Positions 16,039 to 22,075 of a stretch of DNA of 32,801 nt are shown here, piece by piece. The notes under the pieces are model-generated. The model was not told the origin of the DNA and made no database searches. It saw only the letters and a list, made by a program, of their open reading frames with translations. Location: positions 2,458,350-2,491,150 of the forward strand of contig NZ_CM002285.1 of NCBI RefSeq assembly GCF_000497445.1, written 5' to 3'. The stretch comes from Streptomyces roseochromogenus subsp. oscitans DS 12.976. Its GTDB lineage: Bacteria; Actinomycetota; Actinomycetes; Streptomycetales; Streptomycetaceae. Within the stretch, counting starts at the first letter, position 1; each line of letters starts with the position of its first letter. The position numbers and the translations under genes are program-made.

Positions 16039-16081
16039 AAGGCGGTACCGGCCGAGGGGGATCCCCGGCCGGTACCGCCTT
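16039..16081. terminator. Bidirectional terminator between convergent trpD and the NmrA-type gene
   Basis: A perfect 15-bp inverted repeat (16039-16053 with 16067-16081), starting AAGGCGGTACC and ending GGTACCGCCTT, surrounds a 13-base loop that itself contains the palindrome GGGGATCCCC. The flanking A and T runs are short on both sides, so it can act for both converging transcripts. Confidence 0.85.
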
Positions 16082-16102
16082 GTCGTGTGCGCGGCCGCTA
16101 CG

Positions 16103-16966
16103 TCACGTACCTCGCGCGAAGGCCCGCAAGGACCGCTCGATCCAGGCGGCGTACGTGCCCGCGGGGCGGCCCAGCAGCCGCGCCACGGTGTCGGCCACGC
16201 CTCCCTTCGCATCGGCCGACCGCCCGTCGGCCCGGTCCACGAGGGCCTGGGCCACCGGTTCCGGGTAGCGCCGGTGCAGCATCGCCAGCGTTTCCTCCCG
16301 GGAACGCTCGGCGAAGGACAGCGGGCGACCGAGCGCCCCGGACAGGATCCGGGTCTGCTCCCGGGCCGTCAGCGCCTCGGGGCCGGTCAGCGGGTAGGCC
16401 CGTCCGGCATGCCCGTCCTCGGTGAGGACCCGGGCCGCCACCGCCGCGACGTCCGCCGGATCGACACAGGCCGACGGGACGTCCCCCGGCCAGTGCCGCA
16501 CCGTGTCCGTGGCCTTCACCTCGGCGGCCCACGCCAGGGTGTTGGTCATGAACGCGCGGGGCCGCAGCAGTGTCCAGTCCGAGCCCGAGGCCCGGATGCG
16601 GTCCTCGCTCTCCCGCTGCCAGCGGGTCACCAGGTCCCGCGCCCGTGCCTGGGTGGCGGCGAGCGCGGACAACTTCACCAGGTGGCGCACACCCGTGTCG
16701 GCCGCGGCCCGCACCAGGTGGGCGTCCTGCTCCGGGCGGGTCGGGTCGGACGTGATGACGAGAACCGCCCGGACGCCGGTCATGGCCCGCCGAAGCGTCT
16801 CGGGAGCGTCGAAGTCCCCGATGGCGACCTGCGCTTCGGCGCCGGGTTCCGGCGCCGGTGCGCGAACCGCGTCGCGCACCAGCAGCCGGACGGGGTGGCC
16901 CGAACGCATCAGGGTCCGGGCGGTGAGCCGCCCCACCGTGCCGCTCGCGCCAGTGATCAGGATCAC
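16103..16966 (-). CDS. NmrA-like NAD(P)-binding reductase
   Basis: A 287-residue atypical short-chain dehydrogenase. MILITGASGTVGRLTARTL is the NAD(P) Rossmann motif, LVKLSALAA and SDWTLLRPRAFMTNTL are typical of NmrA/NAD(P)H-binding (YtfG-like) proteins, and PSACVDPADVAAVAARVL follows. It is third in the afsA-SDR-NmrA operon, starting 16 bases after the SDR stop. Butyrolactone synthesis needs reductases after the AfsA condensation, so a role in reducing the butenolide or keto group is plausible. Some members are redox sensors or quinone reductases instead; the exact role is inferred from context. Confidence 0.85.
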   Translation of the reverse strand: MILITGASGTVGRLTARTLMRSGHPVRLLVRDAVRAPAPEPGAEAQVAIGDFDAPETLRRAMTGVRAVLVITSDPTRPEQDAHLVRAAADTGVRHLVKLSALAATQARARDLVTRWQRESEDRIRASGSDWTLLRPRAFMTNTLAWAAEVKATDTVRHWPGDVPSACVDPADVAAVAARVLTEDGHAGRAYPLTGPEALTAREQTRILSGALGRPLSFAERSREETLAMLHRRYPEPVAQALVDRADGRSADAKGGVADTVARLLGRPAGTYAAWIERSLRAFARGT

Positions 16967-16982
16967 CGTGCTCCTCGTGTTG

Positions 16983-17759
16983 TCATCGCGCGGTCACCCC
17001 GCCGTCGACCGGCACGGTCGCCCCGGTGACGAAGGACGAGCCGTCGCCGAGCAGCCACGCGGCGGCCCTGGCCACCTCCTCCGGCTCCGCGAGCCTGCCC
17101 ACCATCGACTCGGAGGCCAGCCGGTCCTCCAGACCCGGGTACTGGTCGAGCGCCTCTTGGAGCAGCTCGGTGCGGGTGGCGCCGATGGCCAGGACGTTGG
17201 CCCGGATCCCCTGGGACCCGTACTGGTCCGCCGCCGCCTTGGTCAGGCCGATCACGGCGTGCTTGGCCGCGATGTAGGGGGCGCCGGGCAGAAAGTGGCC
17301 GACGACCCCGGCGGTGCTCGACGAGCTGACCACGGCGCCGCCGCCCGCGGTGGCGATCATCGCGGGGATCTGGCGGCGCAGACAGTTCCACACACCTCGC
17401 ACGTTCACGTCGAAGACCCGGTCGTACTCGGAGTCCTCCGTCAGATGCAGCGGCGTACGGGGAGCGCCCCAACCGGCGTTGTTGAACGCGCCGTCCAGCC
17501 GCCCATAGGTCTCGACAGCCGCCTCGACCACACGCCGTACATCCTGTGCCGAGGTGACGTCACCGGCGACCGCGTGGGCCGGGCCACGGGTCGCAGTGAT
17601 CTCCCTGGCCAATGCCTCGAGGGGCTCAGGGTTGCGGGCCATCAGCACTACGCGGGCGCCTTCGGCGCTGAACACACGGGCGGCCGCGGCTCCGATGCCG
17701 CTGGAGGCACCGGTGATCATGACGACCTTGCCGGCGAGCATGCCCTGGGAGTGCGTCAT
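16983..17759 (-). CDS. Short-chain dehydrogenase/reductase in the butyrolactone operon
   Basis: A 258-residue classical SDR. It has the TGASSGIG cofactor loop, FNNAGWG, the catalytic Ser in SSSSTAGV, the YIAAK Tyr-Lys pair, and a C-terminal GATVPVDGGVTAR. It should reduce a ketone or oxidise an alcohol with NAD(P)H. The ATG at 17759 shares an ATGA overlap with the end of afsA, which sets the start; an upstream in-frame ATG lies inside afsA. Butyrolactone clusters commonly pair AfsA with such a reductase to reduce the 6-keto group or the butenolide of the signal. A tailoring role in the main product is the alternative. Confidence 0.9.
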   Translation of the reverse strand: MTHSQGMLAGKVVMITGASSGIGAAAARVFSAEGARVVLMARNPEPLEALAREITATRGPAHAVAGDVTSAQDVRRVVEAAVETYGRLDGAFNNAGWGAPRTPLHLTEDSEYDRVFDVNVRGVWNCLRRQIPAMIATAGGGAVVSSSSTAGVVGHFLPGAPYIAAKHAVIGLTKAAADQYGSQGIRANVLAIGATRTELLQEALDQYPGLEDRLASESMVGRLAEPEEVARAAAWLLGDGSSFVTGATVPVDGGVTAR

Positions 17760-18742
17760 ACCGCCCTCCCCGCGAGCTGGAGCACCGGCTGCCTCTGCTC
17801 GGACGGGTACGGAAGGAACGTGAGCTCCAGTCCGTCCCCGCACGGGCTCAGGGGGATCACTCCGCGGGCCGCCTCCTGGTCGCGCTGCCACACCTGCACC
17901 GGTACCTCGACGGCTCCTCCGTCCGGCCGGGTCGGTGTGCCGGTGGTGAGGTAGCAGGGCAGGTCGTGCTCGACATAGTGGGAGAAGGCCGTCTGCATAC
18001 GGGCCGTCACCGCGCCCGACAGACCGGTCACGGCCTGGGCCGTCTGCCGCATCGCCTCGATGATCGCCATGCCCGGGACATGATCGAGCGGGTGGTCGTA
18101 GAGGACCGGGTGATCGCGTTCGGCTCGCAGCAGGAACGTACCGGGCAGTCCACTCGACGCGATGACGACGTCCTGGGGACGTACCCGGCCCACGGCGACC
18201 GGCTCCACGGGAGCCGGAAGTGCGGGCAGGGCCGGATCCTCGGAGGAGCGGGCCTCGGCCCGCAGCCGCCGGTAGACGCCCGGCGACATGCAGCGGTAGT
18301 CGAACGTACCCGAAGCGACCTCCCGGCCCTCGCGCCTGAGCACCATCGTGCCCCGGACGCCGAACAGCGTCCGGCCGCGCCGCCGCACCTCCAGGCAGTT
18401 CACCTCCAGATCCAGCCGGGTCCGGGTGTCGGCCGGAGCCAGCGCCTCCCAGTCGACCGTGTGGCTCAGCTCGTTCATGACAAAGCTGTGCCCCTTCGGC
18501 ACGTCGTACGCGACGTGACCGACGAGGATCCCCGCCTGCCGCATCGTCTCGGACACCAGTTGCGGATCACTGCCGCCGTCCGCGCACGGGCCGTAGAACC
18601 TGTGGTCCCGCGGCCAGTGCACAGAGACATTGAAACGATTCTCCTCGCATTGCTCCACCCCCGTGACGAGCACCTGCTCGCCGTTGCGGCGGTGCACCAG
18701 GTCCTTCAGCAGAGTCGCACTCCGCGTCGCAGCCAGGCACAC
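17756..18742 (-). CDS. afsA: AfsA-type gamma-butyrolactone synthase
   Basis: A 328-residue protein with two hotdog-like AfsA repeats. The first contains FNVSVHWPRDHRFYGP and KGHSFVMNELSHTVDW, and the second VLYDHPLDHVPGMAIIEAMRQTAQ. AfsA joins a beta-ketoacyl-ACP to dihydroxyacetone phosphate, the key step in making A-factor-type signals. The GTG at 18742 has GAGG four bases upstream. Its promoter region carries an ARE-like box matching the one before the StrR-like gene, so the receptor probably controls signal synthesis as well. It heads an operon with an SDR and an NmrA-like reductase and is divergent from the receptor gene at 18975, the classic synthase/receptor arrangement. Confidence 0.95.
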   Translation of the reverse strand: MCLAATRSATLLKDLVHRRNGEQVLVTGVEQCEENRFNVSVHWPRDHRFYGPCADGGSDPQLVSETMRQAGILVGHVAYDVPKGHSFVMNELSHTVDWEALAPADTRTRLDLEVNCLEVRRRGRTLFGVRGTMVLRREGREVASGTFDYRCMSPGVYRRLRAEARSSEDPALPALPAPVEPVAVGRVRPQDVVIASSGLPGTFLLRAERDHPVLYDHPLDHVPGMAIIEAMRQTAQAVTGLSGAVTARMQTAFSHYVEHDLPCYLTTGTPTRPDGGAVEVPVQVWQRDQEAARGVIPLSPCGDGLELTFLPYPSEQRQPVLQLAGRAV

Positions 18743-18794
18743 GTCACCTCACCAGCTTTCGTTCCACCCCCGCCCAGCGCGGGAAGATCGGGAG

Positions 18795-18825
18795 CCAATA
18801 AAAACTGACTGATCGGTTTTGTCAA
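18795..18825 (-). promoter_or_regulatory. afsA promoter with ARE-like butyrolactone-receptor box
   Basis: On the minus strand TTGACA (18825-18820) is a consensus -35. A -10 is less clear: TTTATT (18802-18797, 17-base spacer) or TATTGG (18800-18795, 19-base spacer). The spacer is the box read on the plus strand as AAAAAC...GATCGGTTTT (18800-18823), an AAAC/GTTT-type inverted repeat sharing 18 of 24 bases with the box before the StrR-like gene, including an unbroken GATCGGTTTT. Confidence 0.7.
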
Positions 18826-18831
18826 TGAGAA

Positions 18832-18860
18832 TTGACGACCTTATTTGGACGACATATCCG
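18832..18860 (+). promoter_or_regulatory. Candidate promoter of the second receptor gene
   Basis: TTGACG (18832-18837) and TATCCG (18855-18860) with a 17-base spacer point toward the TetR gene at 18975. It lies next to the afsA promoter, so a receptor bound at 18800-18823 could touch both divergent promoters. Confidence 0.4.
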
Positions 18861-18881
18861 AAATGTCTCATTTGATGGAGC

Positions 18882-18903
18882 AAACAAACCATCCAGTTGT
18901 TCT
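18882..18903. promoter_or_regulatory. Third ARE-like box in the receptor gene leader
   Basis: AAACAAACC at 18882-18890 and GTTGTTCT at 18896-18903 form an ARE-like inverted AAAC/GTTG element of 22 bases about 70 bases before the receptor start. The left half is a strong match to receptor boxes, the right half weaker. A perfect GTTCT-CA-AGAAC dyad (18899-18910) overlaps its right end. It fits autoregulation of the receptor gene. Confidence 0.5.
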
Positions 18904-18974
18904 CAAGAACGGGGATAGGATGCACCAAGCAATACGGCCCAAAGGAGAAGGAACGCAGCCCGGAGGAAGGGACA

Positions 18975-19625
18975 TTGGCCCGCCAAGAACGCGCTTTGCG
19001 CACCCGAAGAAAACTCATCGATGCCGCCGCGGCCGTCATCAGCAAGCGCGGCTACCGGGCTGCCACGATCGCCGACATCATGGAGGCCGGCGACGTCACC
19101 AGAGGCGCGCTCTACTTCCACTTCAGCTCGAAGCGGGCGCTCGCCGACGCCATCATCCAGGAGCAGACCCTCCCCTACACGGTGACCGCGCCCGGCTCCC
19201 CGCTCCAGCGGCTCATTTCGATGAGCCTGGAGATCGGACGGGGGCTGCAGAACGACCCGTTGCTCAGAGCGGGCACCCGCATTACCGTCGATACGGTCTT
19301 CGACGATGCGCCGGTCACCCCGTTCGAGGAGTGGAACACGGTGGCCGTCGCGCTGCTGACGGAGGCCCGCGACGCCGGGGAGCTGCTGCCGCACATCGAT
19401 CCCGGAACCTGTGGCGAGTTCATCGTGGCCGCCTTCACCGGAGTCCAGCTCTTCTCCCAGGCGGCGTCCGGTCACGCGGACCTGTCGGAGCGCATCACCA
19501 ACCTGTGGCGACTGCTGCTGCCGGGCATCGCCCATCCCGCGGCGATCACCTACCTGAATCCGACCTTCCCCGACAGCCGCCCCGGAGCCCCGGCCGACCA
19601 GCCCCTCGAACCCTCGGACGCCTGA
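18975..19625 (+). CDS. Gamma-butyrolactone receptor (ArpA/ScbR-type TetR repressor)
   Basis: A 216-residue protein if it starts at the TTG at 18975. The HTH TIADIMEAGDVTRGALYFHFSSKRALADAI is very close to the receptor signature, and the ligand-pocket tryptophan is Trp120 in FEEWN, near ArpA Trp119. It ends LWRLLLPGIAHP...LNPTF. I choose TTG because GGAGGAAGG lies just upstream and the length then equals ScbR (about 215); the longer frame to an ATG at 18897 adds an unfamily-like tail. Divergent to afsA and flanked by ARE-like boxes, it should repress afsA, itself and the StrR-like gene until the butyrolactone binds. Confidence 0.9.
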   Translation: MARQERALRTRRKLIDAAAAVISKRGYRAATIADIMEAGDVTRGALYFHFSSKRALADAIIQEQTLPYTVTAPGSPLQRLISMSLEIGRGLQNDPLLRAGTRITVDTVFDDAPVTPFEEWNTVAVALLTEARDAGELLPHIDPGTCGEFIVAAFTGVQLFSQAASGHADLSERITNLWRLLLPGIAHPAAITYLNPTFPDSRPGAPADQPLEPSDA

Positions 19626-20959
19626 AGCACGTCGGCACCCGCCGCCACGGGTGAAACGGCGTTCCGACACGCTGCTCGCGCGGCTCATGACCGGGCGCCG
19701 GCGGCGGCGCAAGCGCTGAGGCATGCGCTGTGACGTCGCAGCGGTTCGGCTTCGAGAGCGGCACGCTCTACGCCTACAGCCAGGTCACGCAGGACCGCCC
19801 CGCGACGAGCGCGGGATCCTGCACGGCCACGCAGTCCGTCATCACACCGGCTCCGCCGGCGCACCGGCATGCCCGCGGCCCGGCCTACGGTACGCCGCCG
19901 ACCCCGGACCGCGTCTCGGGGCTGCCACTGATCCTCTCAGGTCGCCGTCTGTGCCGCCCACGCCCTGACCGCCGCTCCGCCGTTGCCTCATTGACCGCCC
20001 GTGCGGCAAGCGGGCCGCCGCCCCGGCGGCTGCGGCTGCGGCTGCGGCCTGACAGGTGGTGCGCTCGCGGGCTCGATGTCGGTACCGAACCCTGAACTCA
20101 GTTCCTGTGCTTCGTCTCGCGGGCACCGGTACGCGCGTCAGGGTGAGCGGCGTAACAGGTCGGCCCCGCCTGTCGGTTGACGGCAACGGGACGGACGCGT
20201 GCTCGCGGCCGTTCAGGCAGCGGCCGAGCACACCGACCCGGTCCTGGTAGATCGCCTCGACCTCGCTGAGCACGGCGTCGTGCTGCTCCGTGAAGCCGGC
20301 GCCCGCAGCTCGCCGTGCCCGCACCCCGCGGACAGAATCGCGGCCTCCGCCTCCGACGCCCGCTGTCCCGGCCCCGGTTGCCATGCCGGACGGCGTCCGG
20401 GCTGATGCCGCCTGGGGACGTGCCGTCCGAGGAAAGCGTGCGTCCGTCCCCGCTCGGGTGCGGGACTTGTGACGTTTGAACGTTCGAATGCGCTGGAATT
20501 CCAGGGCACTTCCGTGACGGCTGTGCCCTGCGATGACGGATGACAACGACAACCGGTCTTCGGCCTTCGGCTGACCAGCGACCCCGCCGGTCCCGCCCGC
20601 TCTGCACCACGGGGCTGGACCGGCGGGCACCCGGCCCTCAGACCGGGGCCGCCCGACGACCAGTTGATCCCCGCCGAGAAGCGGCCGCCGGCTGCACGCC
20701 CGTCCCCGCGCGGGCGACGATCACACGGGCGGCCACGATCACCGCACGATCGCGACAGCCACGCCCACCCCGCCCCTCGGCCCGACCACGTGACCCATCC
20801 GCCTCGGCCCCGAAGGCCAAAGCGCGAAAATCTCCGCAAGTCGGCGGGTCTTCCACTGCCAGAAAACCGTCAACCGCATGACTCCGGTATCCCGCCCCTG
20901 GGGGTGGGCCCGGGCCGGGAGCCCTTGCCGAGACCGCTTTCCGTCCTACGGTCTGACGC
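19626..20959. other. Gene-poor boundary of about 1.3 kb, possibly with decayed gene fragments
   Basis: I find no convincing intact gene. Two short stretches keep strongly GC-biased third codon positions. One is 19730-19850 on the plus strand (protein-like start TSQRFGFESGTLYAYSQ). The other is about 20130-20300 on the minus strand (FTEQHDAVLSEVEAIYQDR). Both then run into low-complexity Arg/Pro/Ala-rich translations, as expected for degraded reading frames. A near-palindrome TTTGAACGTTCGAA lies at 20475-20488. No transposase, integrase or tRNA is recognisable. The stretch separates the biosynthetic cluster from conserved chromosomal genes and may be the scar of gene gain or loss. Confidence 0.5.
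20925..20952 (+). promoter_or_regulatory. Candidate promoter giving a leaderless transcript
   Basis: TTGCCG (20925-20930) and TACGGT (20947-20952) with a 16-base spacer end seven bases before the ATG at 20960. Transcription would start at or next to the start codon, and there is no ribosome site, so the mRNA is probably leaderless. Confidence 0.45.
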
Positions 20960-21904
20960 ATGTCCGAAACAGGAGCTTCCCCACTCCCCTCCACGCCCCC
21001 GGCACGCTCTCCGCTCTTCCGCGCCGAGCAGTTCGTGTGGCTCAACGCGCGCGTGCTGGAGCAGCACCTCTTCGCGTACCGCTTTCTGCACGGCACCCCG
21101 GACGCGGTGGAAGCGGCACTGGACGCCTACCGCAACGAGGACGGCGGGTACGGGCACGGGCTGGAGCCCGATCTGCGCGGGCCCATGAGCCAGCCCCTGC
21201 ACACCGCGCACGCTCTGCGCGTCCTGGACGCCATCGGGCGCTGCGGCGGGCAGCGGGTCGAGCGGGTGTGCCGCTATCTGACGTCGGTCTCCACCGCGGA
21301 CGGCGCCCTGCCGGCGATCCGTCCGAGCCAGCGCGGGTATCCGACGGCGCCGTTCGTCCCGGTCGTCGACGACCCTCCCAGCGAGCTGCTCGCCACCGGG
21401 CCGGTGGTCGGGCTGCTGCACCGCAACGAGGTGTGGCACGCCTGGCTGTTCCGGGCCACCGACTTCTGCTGGCAGGCGGTGGAGTCCCTGGGCAAGTCCC
21501 ACCCGTACGAGGTGGAGGCCGCCGTGGCCTTCCTGGACTCGGCTCCCGACCGCTCGCGCGCGGAGGCCGCGGCGGACCGGCTGGGCCGCATGGTGCGGGA
21601 GCAACGGCTCGCGGTCCTGGACCCCGACCGGCTCGACGCGTATCCGGTCGCCTCCGGCTATGCCCCGGGCGAGCACCACTTCCCGCACGACTTCGCCAGG
21701 AGTCCGGAGTCGTTCGCGCGCGCGTGGTTCACGGACGACGAGATGGCCCGCTCCCTGGACCACCTGGCCGCCGAGCAGCAGGACGACGGCGGCTGGCCCA
21801 TCAGCTGGCGCCAGTGGGCCCCGGCCCCCGCACTGGAAGCGCGCTCCCTGGTGACGATCGAGGCACTGCAAACCCTCCGGTCCTACGGCCGCTTCGTGGG
21901 CTGA
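20960..21904 (+). CDS. Prenyltransferase/squalene-cyclase-repeat (alpha/alpha toroid) protein
   Basis: A 314-residue protein with QW-like repeats typical of the terpene cyclase/prenyltransferase alpha-alpha toroid fold: AYRNEDGGYGHGLEPDLR near residue 55 and EQQDDGGWPISWRQW near 275. The DxDD motif of class II cyclases is not seen, so it is probably not an active cyclase. The family is annotated from the fold only and no reaction is established. It lies upstream of the lhr helicase on the same strand with a 171-base gap. It belongs to the conserved chromosomal side and not, by position and orientation, to the biosynthetic cluster. Confidence 0.8.
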   Translation: MSETGASPLPSTPPARSPLFRAEQFVWLNARVLEQHLFAYRFLHGTPDAVEAALDAYRNEDGGYGHGLEPDLRGPMSQPLHTAHALRVLDAIGRCGGQRVERVCRYLTSVSTADGALPAIRPSQRGYPTAPFVPVVDDPPSELLATGPVVGLLHRNEVWHAWLFRATDFCWQAVESLGKSHPYEVEAAVAFLDSAPDRSRAEAAADRLGRMVREQRLAVLDPDRLDAYPVASGYAPGEHHFPHDFARSPESFARAWFTDDEMARSLDHLAAEQQDDGGWPISWRQWAPAPALEARSLVTIEALQTLRSYGRFVG

Positions 21905-22046
21905 GCCGGACGGCCGCGCCGGTCGCGTGTCACCCGCCGACGGCCTGGGCCGCGGTGCGCATGGGCGGGCAGCAGGCCGAGGCCCGGCGGCACCGCCAGG
22001 CCCGCGCCCGCTCCTCACCGAACGGCGTTTGCCCAGGTCAGCGCGA

Positions 22047-22069
22047 TTGTCAGTGGTCGGGTGCAGGAT
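22047..22069 (+). promoter_or_regulatory. RecA-NDp/PafBC-type DNA-damage promoter of lhr
   Basis: TTGTCAGTG (22047-22055), eight bases, then CAGGAT (22064-22069) closely fits the RecA-NDp motif described for actinobacterial DNA-repair genes (tTGTCRGTG-N8-TANNNT). Only the first -10 base differs. The ATG at 22076 falls where transcription should begin, so the message is probably leaderless. This motif is bound by PafBC in mycobacteria and predicts induction by DNA damage. Confidence 0.75.
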
Positions 22070-22075
22070 GGACGC

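Noticed and set aside
20475..20488. TTTGAACGTTCGAA near-palindrome as an attachment or operator site
   Set aside because: One mismatch, no integrase or regulated gene beside it, and no second copy seen.
20098..20630. Possible gene on the minus strand containing FTEQHDAVLSEVEAIYQDR
   Set aside because: Only about 50 residues look protein-like; flanks are low complexity and no start with a ribosome site fits, so I keep it only as a possible relic.
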